DNA of 7,041 nt from CAZUVQ01 sp964623915 (GTDB lineage: Bacteria; Bacillota; Clostridia; UMGS1883; UMGS1540), in contig CAZUVQ010000086.1 of the NCBI GenBank assembly GCA_964623915.1, positions 1-7,041 of the forward strand. Reading direction: 5' to 3'. This document shows, piece after piece, positions 1 through 6,881 of the stretch. The position numbers and the translations under genes are program-made. Positions within the stretch are counted from its first letter, which is position 1. Each line of letters begins with the position of its first letter. Under the pieces are notes generated by a model. It saw only the letters and a program-made list of their open reading frames with translations. It was not told the DNA's origin and ran no database searches.

Positions 1-1
1 T

Positions 2-232
2 GATGTTGTAATAATAGATTCCCCACCCTCTGCTGGTTTGGCAGATGCATCCATTGTTTCGCGGTTTACCGATGCCACACTTATAATTGTATCTGCGGGA
101 TATGCCAGTTACGCCGACGTTGAAAATGCAATTGAAAACCTTAACAATGCAGGGGCTAATATTCTTGGGATAGTTATGAATAACGTAACTAAACGCTCAA
201 GGGGCTACAAGTATTATTACTACGATTATTGA
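2..232 (+). CDS. C-terminal part of a BY-type (CpsD/CapD/Wzc-like) tyrosine kinase, 5' end off window
   Basis: The reading frame is already open at the left edge and gives 76 residues before TGA. It begins with DVVIIDSPP, the Walker B motif of bacterial tyrosine (BY) kinases and related MinD/ParA-like ATPases. It continues with TLIIVSAGYASYADVENAI and NILGIVMNNV, the usual end of the P-loop fold, and finishes with the tyrosine cluster YKYYYYDY. From the family, such C-terminal tyrosines are autophosphorylated in trans, and kinase/phosphatase cycling controls polymerisation and export of capsule or exopolysaccharide. The Walker A and A' motifs must lie upstream of the window, so I cannot tell whether this is a free CpsD-type kinase or fused to a membrane adaptor. 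The TTG at 38 is not a credible start because the Walker B motif lies before it. No hairpin terminator follows, so read-through into the next gene is possible. Confidence 0.88.
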   Translation, partial: DVVIIDSPPSAGLADASIVSRFTDATLIIVSAGYASYADVENAIENLNNAGANILGIVMNNVTKRSRGYKYYYYDY

Positions 233-283
233 AAACATTAGCAACGCAATTATTTAATCTACATTTTTTTTAATATTAAATGC

Positions 284-291
284 AGAAAGGA
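284..291 (+). promoter_or_regulatory. Ribosome binding site that sets the GTG start of the RCC1-like gene
   Basis: AGAAAGGA lies 9 bases before GTG 301. It is downstream of the alternative in-frame ATG at 280, whose own upstream sequence is an AT run with no purine-rich box. This favours the GTG start and removes seven extra residues ahead of the signal peptide. Confidence 0.65.
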
Positions 292-300
292 TATAAGCGT

Positions 301-2388
301 GTGAAAGTAAAGGTTTTATTTGTTTTCATAGCTTTTTTGATAAATTTAGCGGTTCTCCCCCCTACAATAATTGCGGCTGAAAAAATCACAGAAACAGCAT
401 TAGCCGCAGGGTATGACCACTGCTTAGGCCTAAATTCTTATGGAAGGGTATATTCTGCCGGAAACAATAATAATGGTCAATGTAACACATATGGTTGGAA
501 GAATGTTATCGCAATAGCCGCCGGTCAGTATTTTTCGGCAGGTCTTTTATCTGACGGAACTGTAATTACCGTAGGAGGTTCTGGAGACTATAGACTTGAT
601 GCTTCTGCTTGGACAGGCATACAGAAAATAGTAGCAGGTGACAGCTTTCTTGCCGGTTTAACCGACGGCGGAACTGTTTTGCTAACTGGAAAAACAGATT
701 ACGGTACATATATAATTGATACATCACAATTTAGTAACATTGAAAAAATTGCTGCCGGCTCGTCCCATCTTATCGGGCTTCGCACAGATGGAACCTGCGT
801 TGGTACGGGAAAAACTGCCCCTGCCAATGTATCGGCATGGGCAGGCGTCAGTAAGGTTTTTGCCGGGTCTGATGTAAGTGTTGCTCTTCTGGAGAACGGC
901 ACATTAATTTACGCTGGTTTTCCGTATACAAGTGTGATTGATGAAAAGGAAGGTTCAGTTTGGGCAGCTTCGAAATGGACAGACATTAAAGAGGTTATTC
1001 TTGTAGCTACCAGTAGTAATCAGGCAGTTACAATTGGAATAACGAACGCTGGAGAATATAAGACGGATGACCCGGAGAATAAAACAGCCCTTGACTTTTC
1101 TGATATACAAAATGCAAAACAGACGGTTATTGGTCAAAATCCCATCAATACATATAGTTTGATATTACATGATGACAATACTATTACTGTTAAAGGAAAC
1201 CCTATGACTTTAAACCCTTATCGTTGGTTAATCGATATAAATAGCTGGAACCTTGATAAAGAGCCATTGACGGTCAGTAAGCCTTTTCCCATTATGGCAA
1301 CAGGAGGAAATACAACGGCATTTGTTCTGCCTTCGGGGAAATTGAGAATAATAGGGAATACAAGCCCTGACGTATTTTATGGTGATTTGCCTACCGAATC
1401 TGTTGGAAGCATAGTGTATCTTGACTCTACTATAGAGAATGGGAGATATAGGTTAGAAACGTACTTGGCTATTGATAACAAAGAAAATGTTATAACAAAC
1501 GGCTTATATGACTTCAATGACTGGAACGGTGTTCAGAAGGTCAGTACATCAAAGCTGGGTAATGATAATATTCTCGCTGTAGGGTTAAGATGGGATGGAA
1601 AAGCATACAGTACGCTAAGTGATGATACTATACTGAACTATACTGATATTATTGATGTTGCAAGCGGCAATTTTTATTCGGCGGCTTTACGGGAAAATAA
1701 AACAGTAATCTCCAAAATACACTCGAATAAATATTTTTCTACATTAAGCTGGACAGATATCGAAAAAATATTTCCGGGGTACAGGCATATTGTCGGCATT
1801 AAATCTGACCGTACAGTAGTTGTAAGCGGTTATGAGCTGGGCGAGCATGACGTGTCAGGCTGGAGTGATATTGTTGATGCTGCGTGTGGTCGTTATTTTT
1901 CGGTGGGGTTAAAAAGCGATGGTACCTGTGTTTCTGCGGGGACAGGATTGAAGACATATAGCATTGATGTTTCCTCATGGAGAAACATCAGCAAAATTTA
2001 TGCCGGATATGATTATGTGATAGGCTATACAAATGATGGGCATTTTCTGTTTTCCGGAAATGAATATAACGTCAAATCAGAAAGTATAGTAAATACGCTT
2101 CTTAAAGAGACGCTTTTTATTAATACAACGAAAAACATGGAATCTACAAAGGAAAAACTGATTTTAGGCTTCAGCCAGGAAGGGCTTGACGCTGAAGATA
2201 CAAAAATGTATGTTGCGGTTTATGACAGTGAGGGCAACCTTGTATATATAAAAAACCACGCCGTCAACGGCGATGAGGGTTATACGGAATATATCATAGA
2301 GAATCTTCCTCAAAATGCGGTGAGGTGGAAACTGATAGTCTGGAAAAATTATATGAAACCCATTTACCTGGCGGAAGGGGATATCTAA
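301..2388 (+). CDS. Secreted RCC1-like beta-propeller repeat protein
   Basis: I start this gene at GTG 301. AGAAAGGA at 284-291 sits 9 bases upstream, and the protein then begins directly with a signal peptide (MKVKVLFVFIAFLINLAVL, cleavage probably near the AA at residues 26-27). An in-frame ATG at 280 lacks a ribosome site. The 695-residue product is an array of RCC1-like units of about 35-46 residues with the pattern hxxhAAGxxhxxGLxxDGTVxxxG...WxxI. I count seven units from residue 33 to about 318, a short linker, then seven from about 329 to 590. Units 6-9 are the most degenerate. RCC1 repeats fold as blades of a seven-bladed propeller, so a double propeller is inferred. Residues ~600-695 form a separate domain (KMYVAVYDSEGNLVYIK ... 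LIVWKNYMKPI) that resembles tails on many clostridial surface proteins. There is no LPXTG or SLH anchor. RCC1-fold proteins bind other proteins; the partner here is unknown. The stop overlaps dprA. Confidence 0.82.
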   Translation: MKVKVLFVFIAFLINLAVLPPTIIAAEKITETALAAGYDHCLGLNSYGRVYSAGNNNNGQCNTYGWKNVIAIAAGQYFSAGLLSDGTVITVGGSGDYRLDASAWTGIQKIVAGDSFLAGLTDGGTVLLTGKTDYGTYIIDTSQFSNIEKIAAGSSHLIGLRTDGTCVGTGKTAPANVSAWAGVSKVFAGSDVSVALLENGTLIYAGFPYTSVIDEKEGSVWAASKWTDIKEVILVATSSNQAVTIGITNAGEYKTDDPENKTALDFSDIQNAKQTVIGQNPINTYSLILHDDNTITVKGNPMTLNPYRWLIDINSWNLDKEPLTVSKPFPIMATGGNTTAFVLPSGKLRIIGNTSPDVFYGDLPTESVGSIVYLDSTIENGRYRLETYLAIDNKENVITNGLYDFNDWNGVQKVSTSKLGNDNILAVGLRWDGKAYSTLSDDTILNYTDIIDVASGNFYSAALRENKTVISKIHSNKYFSTLSWTDIEKIFPGYRHIVGIKSDRTVVVSGYELGEHDVSGWSDIVDAACGRYFSVGLKSDGTCVSAGTGLKTYSIDVSSWRNISKIYAGYDYVIGYTNDGHFLFSGNEYNVKSESIVNTLLKETLFINTTKNMESTKEKLILGFSQEGLDAEDTKMYVAVYDSEGNLVYIKNHAVNGDEGYTEYIIENLPQNAVRWKLIVWKNYMKPIYLAEGDI
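2373..2380 (+). promoter_or_regulatory. Ribosome binding site of dprA inside the end of the RCC1-like gene
   Basis: GGAAGGGG lies 7 bases before ATG 2388 and is embedded in the last codons of the preceding gene. It decides the dprA start and fits translational coupling across the one-base TAATG overlap. Confidence 0.7.
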
Positions 2389-3527
2389 TGGCTGATGACA
2401 AACTTCTTTATACATGGCTTAATTCGATAGAATCAATAACACCTGCGAAAAAAAATGAGTTATTGCGTCACTTCGGGGATATTAAAGCCTTATATAATGC
2501 ATCACCTAATGATTACAAGGAAATTGGCATAAAAAGCGATATGACATCCATGCAGGCATTGAATAACAAAGCCCTGATATTTGCAGAAAGCGAAATGAAA
2601 AGGGCTGAGGATATGGGTATAACACTTATTACCCAAAAAGATGATAACTATCCTTCGTCTTTATTAAATTTATATGATCCGCCGATAATGCTTTATGCTG
2701 TTGGTGACATTTCTCTTTTGAGTAATGAGCTGTCATTTTGTATTGTGGGTTCAAGGCATCCCAGTGAATATGGTATTACAGCCGCAATTTCAGTATCATC
2801 ACAGCTTGCACGATGTGGGTTCACCATTGTAAGTGGGCTTGCTGTCGGGATTGACAGCGCCGCACATAAAGGTGCATTACGTGCAAGGGGAAAAACAATA
2901 GGCATTGCCGGTTGTGGATTAGCGGTTGATTACCCTTCAGGTAACAAGGCATTAAGGGATGAAATCAAAGAAAAAGGTCTTATTATCAGCGAGTTTTCTC
3001 TTGATATGAACGCTCTTGCTGGAAACTTTCCTCAGCGAAACAGGATACTAAGCGGTCTTTCCTTAGGAGTTGCCGTTATGGAAGCCGGTGTCAGAAGCGG
3101 TGCACTAATAACCGCAAAATATGCAAGAGAGCAAAATAAAGATGTTTTTGCACTTCCCGGAAATATCACAAGCCCCAACTCCGGTGGAACAAATGAGCTT
3201 ATAGCTGACGGTGCAGAGGTGCTGCTTTCAGCGGATGCTATTATTGCTGAATATATTGTTAGATTCCCCCGGTATTTTGAAATCGGGCAAAAGGAAACGG
3301 AAGAGATAAAAGCATACTCGGAAGAGGCATATGAAGCAGCTGTATGCTTTGCTGAAAAGGAATTTGATAAAAAAATTGTAAAGGCCCTTAAAAATAAGGA
3401 GCTTCATGTCAATGATATTGTAAAAATTGCGGGTGAGGATATATCAAAAGTAAATGCCCGGCTTACGATGCTGCAGATCAAAGGACTAATAAGAGAAAAA
3501 CCGGGAAGAATGTATGAATTGAATTAA
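2388..3527 (+). CDS. dprA: DNA processing/recombination-mediator protein DprA (Smf)
   Basis: DprA binds incoming single-stranded DNA during transformation and loads RecA; it is also widespread in bacteria not known to be transformable. The 379-residue protein has the expected three parts. An N-terminal helical SAM-like region covers residues 1-75 (LNSIESITPAKKNELLRHFG). The extended Rossmann fold covers ~82-285, with CIVGSRHPSEYG, SGLAVGIDSAAHKGAL (149-164), GCGLAVDYPSGN, FPQRNRILSGLS (214-225), SGALITAKYAREQ and GGTNELIADGAEVL. A C-terminal winged helix covers ~320-379 (HVNDIVKIAGEDISKVNARLTMLQIKGLI). I chose ATG 2388 because GGAAGGGG at 2373-2380 is 7 bases upstream; an upstream in-frame ATG at 2325 lies inside the previous gene without such a site. 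The start shares one base with the preceding stop (TAATG), so translation is probably coupled. topA, its frequent neighbour, is absent. Confidence 0.95.
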   Translation: MADDKLLYTWLNSIESITPAKKNELLRHFGDIKALYNASPNDYKEIGIKSDMTSMQALNNKALIFAESEMKRAEDMGITLITQKDDNYPSSLLNLYDPPIMLYAVGDISLLSNELSFCIVGSRHPSEYGITAAISVSSQLARCGFTIVSGLAVGIDSAAHKGALRARGKTIGIAGCGLAVDYPSGNKALRDEIKEKGLIISEFSLDMNALAGNFPQRNRILSGLSLGVAVMEAGVRSGALITAKYAREQNKDVFALPGNITSPNSGGTNELIADGAEVLLSADAIIAEYIVRFPRYFEIGQKETEEIKAYSEEAYEAAVCFAEKEFDKKIVKALKNKELHVNDIVKIAGEDISKVNARLTMLQIKGLIREKPGRMYELN

Positions 3528-3592
3528 TATATTGATTTTCTAATTCTTTTATGATAAGCTGTCACATAATTACATATATGGAGGTCATCTTT

Positions 3593-4303
3593 ATGAAGAA
3601 AATATTATTTTTATTATTTATTATTATTTTTGCACTTACAGCATGCGGAAAGCAAAATCCAGCAACAGATAATTCAGATGAAAATAAAGCCGTCAGCGAA
3701 AACAGCAGTGATGTAAGTACAGAACCGGGCGAATCTGTGGTTATAGTAACAGACGAAAAACAGCCCGGAGAATATGTGCCTACTATGCTTTCTGAATATG
3801 TGTCTGCCGGTACTTATTATATGAGGCAAAAAACAACCGAAGACGGCAAGGAAGAAATAGTAGAAGTTGCTGTGACAGGTGACAAAGCTGCAAAGAAAGA
3901 TTCGAGCGGCACACAGATTATTGAAGGGCAAACGCTTTATTATGTAATTCCCGAACAGAAGGTTGTGTTGACCTCTCCTGTTGATGAATCAATGAAGAAG
4001 GGCTTTACAGCAATAATAAATGTTAAAACGGAAGAAGAAGCAAAAAATGCGCTTCTGGGAACCGGTAAAGAAGTAATCAAGGATGTTGAATACACTTACG
4101 AGGAGTATAAAAACGCCGCAGGTAAGCGTGTAAGATATTATTTTGACAGTACAACAATAAAACATATTAAACAATTTGATGATAATGGTACGGAAAAATT
4201 GACGGAAATACTTGAATTTTCAACAAAAGTACCGGAAGGCTTCATGGATGTTCCTGACGGATACATTGTTCAGGATTTAAGCAAGATAGAAGGCAATAAC
4301 TAA
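3593..4303 (+). CDS. Small secreted lipoprotein, possibly LolA/DUF4412-like fold
   Basis: ATG 3593 is preceded by GGAGGT at 3580-3585 with a 7-base gap, so I prefer it to the upstream in-frame ATG at 3551. The 236-residue product opens with a type II signal peptide (MKKILFLLFI then IIFALTACGK). The LTAC lipobox makes Cys18 the lipidated residue, anchoring the protein to the outer face of the cell membrane. Residues ~20-55 are a Ser/Asp/Glu-rich linker. The rest reads like strands of a small beta sheet: GTYYMRQK, LYYVIPEQKVVLTSP, VEYTYEEYKNAAGKRVRYYFD, IKHIKQFDDNG, then KVPEGFMDVPDGY. The pattern 'strand, YYFD, lysine, strand, VP..F.DVPDGY' recalls LolA-like and DUF4412 lipoproteins, but this is a family impression without a search. 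I do not recognise a specific function. It starts 66 bases after dprA, and no convincing promoter lies in that gap. Confidence 0.85.
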   Translation: MKKILFLLFIIIFALTACGKQNPATDNSDENKAVSENSSDVSTEPGESVVIVTDEKQPGEYVPTMLSEYVSAGTYYMRQKTTEDGKEEIVEVAVTGDKAAKKDSSGTQIIEGQTLYYVIPEQKVVLTSPVDESMKKGFTAIINVKTEEEAKNALLGTGKEVIKDVEYTYEEYKNAAGKRVRYYFDSTTIKHIKQFDDNGTEKLTEILEFSTKVPEGFMDVPDGYIVQDLSKIEGNN

Positions 4304-4317
4304 TTTATGGTGATATG

Positions 4318-4361
4318 AAAACCGGCTGCTCTAAAAGTGAGCAGCCGGTTTTGCTTTTTTG
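4318..4361. terminator. Bidirectional rho-independent terminator between convergent genes
   Basis: A 14-bp perfect stem pairs AAAACCGGCTGCTC (4318-4331) with GAGCAGCCGGTTTT (4339-4352) around the 7-base loop TAAAAGT. Downstream on the plus strand is GCTTTTTTGC. On the minus strand the stem ends in TTTT followed by an AT-rich run. It lies 14 bases past the lipoprotein stop and 35 bases from the end of the opposing LysM-CAP gene, so it can stop transcription from both sides. Confidence 0.92.
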
Positions 4362-4395
4362 CTTATTATTTTACTGGTAATTTTGTGGATATAAA

Positions 4396-4989
4396 CTATC
4401 CGATAAACATTTGTGTCCAATAATTGCCGCTGCAATATCCAACGCCTATTGATTTAAAGCTATTATTCAAAATATTCGCTCTGTGTCCGGGTGAGTTCAT
4501 CCAGCCATCCACAACAGCTTTTGCAGTTGAATATCCCATTGCAATATTTTCACCTGCAGTCCTGTATTTGATGCCAAAATTCTTCATCATATCAAAAGGA
4601 GAACCATATGTTGGTGATTGGTGTGAAAAATAACGTTTATCCCTCATATCTTCAGATTTAAATCTTGCAACTCTTGAAAGCTCCCAGTTTTCTGTAAGTG
4701 TAGATAAACCGTTTGATTTTCTCACTTCATTAACAAGTCTTATTACCTCTGTTTCAAGAGACCGTGTATTAGAATTTGTTGAGGGAACAGTTAATCTGTT
4801 TCCCGGATAGATAAGATCAGGGTTTTGTATTTGTGGATTTGCTTTGATTATTTCAGATACACCTGCCTGATATCTGACAGCAATTTTCCACATTGTATCT
4901 CCTCTTTGCACTATGTGTACAGTGTCTGCATACGCAGTGAATCCCACCAAAAGAAAAACAATAAGCATTATTGTGAGCATTTTTTTCAT
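4396..4989 (-). CDS. Secreted LysM-CAP domain protein (YkwD/SafA-like)
   Basis: The 197-residue product has a signal peptide (residues 1-21, cleavage after AYA). One LysM domain follows at ~24-69 (VHIVQRGDTMWKIAVRYQ ... NPDLIYPGNRLTVP), which binds peptidoglycan glycan chains. A CAP/SCP domain occupies ~78-197. The CAP signatures are visible: YFSHQSPTYGSPFDMMK with His123, AGENIAMGYS with Glu147, and WMNSPGHRANIL with His169, ending in YWTQMFIG. This architecture matches the YkwD-type CAP proteins of endospore formers, whose N-terminal LysM resembles that of the coat assembly protein SafA. A wall or spore-coat role is therefore likely but not shown; the molecular activity of bacterial CAP domains is poorly defined. 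The start is firm: AAGGAGGTGG (complement of 4997-5006) precedes the ATG. The gene is monocistronic, diverges from yqhQ, and ends at the shared hairpin. Confidence 0.93.
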   Translation of the reverse strand: MKKMLTIMLIVFLLVGFTAYADTVHIVQRGDTMWKIAVRYQAGVSEIIKANPQIQNPDLIYPGNRLTVPSTNSNTRSLETEVIRLVNEVRKSNGLSTLTENWELSRVARFKSEDMRDKRYFSHQSPTYGSPFDMMKNFGIKYRTAGENIAMGYSTAKAVVDGWMNSPGHRANILNNSFKSIGVGYCSGNYWTQMFIG

Positions 4990-5011
4990 AAAAAGGCCAC
5001 CTCCTTATGTG

Positions 5012-5040
5012 AGTATAACATTTTCAATTCTTCGTTTCAA
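5012..5040 (-). promoter_or_regulatory. Predicted sigma-A extended -10 promoter of the LysM-CAP gene
   Basis: On the minus strand TTGAAA (5040-5035), a 17-base spacer and TATACT (5017-5012) form a good vegetative promoter. TG one base before the -10 box gives an extended -10. The predicted start of transcription, about 7 bases further on, falls at or next to the Shine-Dalgarno (5006-4997), so the leader would be only about 16-17 bases. A vegetative promoter is a little unexpected if the protein is spore-specific. Confidence 0.55.
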
Positions 5041-5074
5041 ATGTAAGTCCTGTAAATTAAATCAATAAAAGGTA

Positions 5075-5103
5075 TTGTGTTTTCGCTAATTTTTTGTTAC
5101 AAT
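5075..5103 (+). promoter_or_regulatory. Predicted sigma-A extended -10 promoter of yqhQ-prmC
   Basis: TTGTGT (5075-5080), a 17-base spacer and TACAAT (5098-5103) lie upstream of yqhQ, with TG one base before the -10 box. The expected transcription start near 5110 coincides with the Shine-Dalgarno AAGGAG (5110-5115), which is 7 bases before ATG 5123. The leader would be about 13 bases. Confidence 0.6.
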
Positions 5104-5122
5104 GATTTGAAGGAGTGATATT

Positions 5123-6040
5123 ATGAGTGAACACAAAACAAGTATAGGAGGTCAGGCGCTTATAGAAGGCGTTATGATGAGAGGCCCGAAAACCACCGCC
5201 ATGGCAGTTAGAAACCCAAAGGGTGAGCTTGTTGTTGAAAAGTGGGATACAATAGGTCAAAAAAGGGCAAAGCTTCTTAAGGCACCTTTTATACGTGGTA
5301 TTTTTAATATGATAGATTCTATGAGATTTGGTTATAAGTGCCTTATGCGTTCGGCTGAAATAGCAGGTTTTGAGGAAGAGAATAAGGAAGATAAAAAACA
5401 AGGCTTTATTATGGGCCTTCTGATGACGCTTAGTGTAATACTTGCTGTTATATTATCGGTTGGTCTTTTTATATATCTGCCGGCACAGCTGTTTGACTGG
5501 TTAATAGGCGGAAAAGTAGCATTTCTTGACACTAATGTTGGGCGAAGTGTTTTTGAAGGGGTATTCCGTATTATCATTTTTTTGGGATATATGCTTTCTA
5601 TGCTCCTTATGAAAGACATTAGAAGAACTTTCATGTATCACGGGGCTGAGCATAAAACAATATTCTGCTACGAAGCCGGTGATGAGATAACTACCGAAAA
5701 CGTCAAAAAGCAAAAGCGTTTTCACCCCAGGTGCGGAACATCATTTTTGATTCTTGTTCTGCTTGTAGGAATATTTGTGTCAATGTTTATTCCAAAGGAT
5801 TTAGCTACACCAATACGCGTATTGGTAAAGCTTCTCACTTTGCCAATAATTGTGGGAATAGGTTATGAGCTTATAAAATTTGCGGGCAGAAAAAACAACA
5901 TTGTAACAAAAATAATTTCTGCCCCCGGTATGTGGCTGCAGCATATTACTACGATTGAACCTGATGATGATATGATAGAAACGGCAATAGTTGCTCTTGA
6001 AAATGTATTAACAGGTAATAAAGAGGACGATGAATGGTAA
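5123..6040 (+). CDS. yqhQ: DUF1385 family integral membrane protein YqhQ
   Basis: This 305-residue protein carries the hallmark segments of the DUF1385/YqhQ family. They are GGQALIEGVMMRGP near the N terminus (9-22), YHGAEHKTIFCYEAG (172-186) and RFHPRCGTSF (199-208). Hydrophobic stretches at ~94-119, 146-163, 206-224 and 232-253 suggest four membrane segments, with the two His-rich motifs lying between the second and third. A charged stretch (EEENKEDKK) precedes the first segment. The biochemical role of the family is not established as far as I know. The conserved HGAEH and HPRCG motifs look like metal ligands, which is inference. AAGGAG with a 7-base gap supports ATG 5123. The gene starts an operon and overlaps prmC by 7 bases, a pairing known from other Firmicutes (yqhQ-prmC-prfA). 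Confidence 0.93.
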   Translation: MSEHKTSIGGQALIEGVMMRGPKTTAMAVRNPKGELVVEKWDTIGQKRAKLLKAPFIRGIFNMIDSMRFGYKCLMRSAEIAGFEEENKEDKKQGFIMGLLMTLSVILAVILSVGLFIYLPAQLFDWLIGGKVAFLDTNVGRSVFEGVFRIIIFLGYMLSMLLMKDIRRTFMYHGAEHKTIFCYEAGDEITTENVKKQKRFHPRCGTSFLILVLLVGIFVSMFIPKDLATPIRVLVKLLTLPIIVGIGYELIKFAGRKNNIVTKIISAPGMWLQHITTIEPDDDMIETAIVALENVLTGNKEDDEW

Positions 6041-6840
6041 TGACCTATGGGGAAATGCTACGGTCAGCATCAAAAAAAATAGAGAAAACTGATGCTTGGG
6101 CACTTTTGACAGCTCTCTTGAAAACTGACAGGGCAGGGGTACTTTGTATTTTTAATGACAAGGCACCCCATGATGTTATTGCAGAGTACACAGCAAATAT
6201 TGAAAAAAGAGTTACCCAAATGCCGGTAGCATATATAACGGGTGTAAAAGAATTTTATTCGCTCGAATTTATAGTGAACAAGGATGTGTTGATACCAAGG
6301 CCGGATACAGAAATACTTGTTTCATGGGGAATAAGCGAGGCTTGCGGGAAAAGTGTTCTTGACCTTTGCTGTGGCAGCGGATGTATAGGTATTTCAGTTG
6401 CAGTTAATTGTGAATGTAATCTCACACTTGCAGATATTTCAAAGAATGCTCTGATAATAGCAAAAAAAAATGCAAAAAATCACAATATTAATGCAATATT
6501 TTTAAATACGGATATTTTAACTGATGAAATAGTAGGAGAATATGATATAATTATTTCAAATCCTCCTTATATAGAGACAGATGAAATTAAAAGCCTTGAC
6601 TGTGATGTTAAGGATTTTGAACCTGTGATTGCTCTTGACGGTGGTGCACACGGGCTCAATTTTTATCCCGTAATCGCTGAAAAAGCATATGATGCATTGA
6701 AAGATGAAGGCAAGCTTGCTGTAGAAATCGGATATAAGCAAGGAGATGCTGTTAAAAGGATTTTTGAAGAATATTACAATAACGTAAAAATTTTAAAAGA
6801 TTTTGCCGGAAATGACAGAGTTGTTATAGGAAAAAAATAA
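6034..6840 (+). CDS. prmC: Release factor glutamine methyltransferase PrmC (HemK)
   Basis: PrmC uses S-adenosylmethionine to N5-methylate the glutamine of the GGQ motif in release factors RF1 and RF2, which speeds peptide release. The 268-residue protein has the short helical N-terminal domain (1-75), then PVAYITGVKEFYSLEF and NKDVLIPRPDTEILV (82-96), typical of the family. The SAM-binding loop is LDLCCGSGCIGISVA (109-123), with Asp134 in LADIS as the probable ribose ligand. The catalytic NPPY (176-179) binds the substrate glutamine. Length is close to normal. ATG 6034 is chosen because GAGG at 6023-6026 is 7 bases away; a second ATG at 6040, overlapping the yqhQ stop, is spaced less well. 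Transcription comes from the yqhQ promoter. A hairpin begins at the stop codon, and prfA, the usual next gene encoding a substrate, is not present in the window. Confidence 0.95.
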   Translation: MVMTYGEMLRSASKKIEKTDAWALLTALLKTDRAGVLCIFNDKAPHDVIAEYTANIEKRVTQMPVAYITGVKEFYSLEFIVNKDVLIPRPDTEILVSWGISEACGKSVLDLCCGSGCIGISVAVNCECNLTLADISKNALIIAKKNAKNHNINAIFLNTDILTDEIVGEYDIIISNPPYIETDEIKSLDCDVKDFEPVIALDGGAHGLNFYPVIAEKAYDALKDEGKLAVEIGYKQGDAVKRIFEEYYNNVKILKDFAGNDRVVIGKK

Positions 6841-6877
6841 AGGAGATGCTGTTTTGGAAGGTTGCATCTCCTTTTTT
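6840..6877. terminator. Rho-independent terminator of yqhQ-prmC, also facing the SpoVM-like gene
   Basis: GGAGATGC (6842-6849) pairs with GCATCTCC (6864-6871), extended by A-T pairs at the base, with a 14-base loop and TTTTTT directly after (6872-6877). The hairpin starts at the last base of the prmC stop. On the minus strand the stem is followed by TTTATTTTTTT, so it can also terminate the convergent SpoVM-like transcript. It fills almost the whole 41-base gap. Confidence 0.9.
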
Positions 6878-6881
6878 ACGG

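Noticed and set aside
229..258. Possible promoter TTGAAA (229-234) with an 18-base spacer to TTTAAT (253-258) for the RCC1-like gene
   Set aside because: The key A at the second position of the -10 box is missing and AT-rich sequence produces such matches easily. Cotranscription with the upstream kinase is as likely.
699..902. Minus-strand open frame of 67 codons inside the RCC1-like gene
   Set aside because: It lacks a ribosome site and recognisable family and lies opposite a well-supported repeat protein, so it is an antisense shadow. The same applies to the other antisense frames in the window.
2325..2387. Longer dprA start at ATG 2325 giving 21 extra residues
   Set aside because: It lies inside the preceding gene without a purine-rich site, and the extra residues are not DprA-like; ATG 2388 has an ideal site.
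3532..3570. Possible promoter for the lipoprotein gene, TTGATT at 3532-3537
   Set aside because: The best -10-like boxes (TATGAT at 3550, CATAAT at 3565) sit at wrong distances of 12 and 27 bases.
6040..6042. Alternative prmC start at ATG 6040 overlapping the yqhQ stop
   Set aside because: Spacing from GAGG is 13 bases against 7 for ATG 6034. The two differ by only two residues, so this remains a minor uncertainty.
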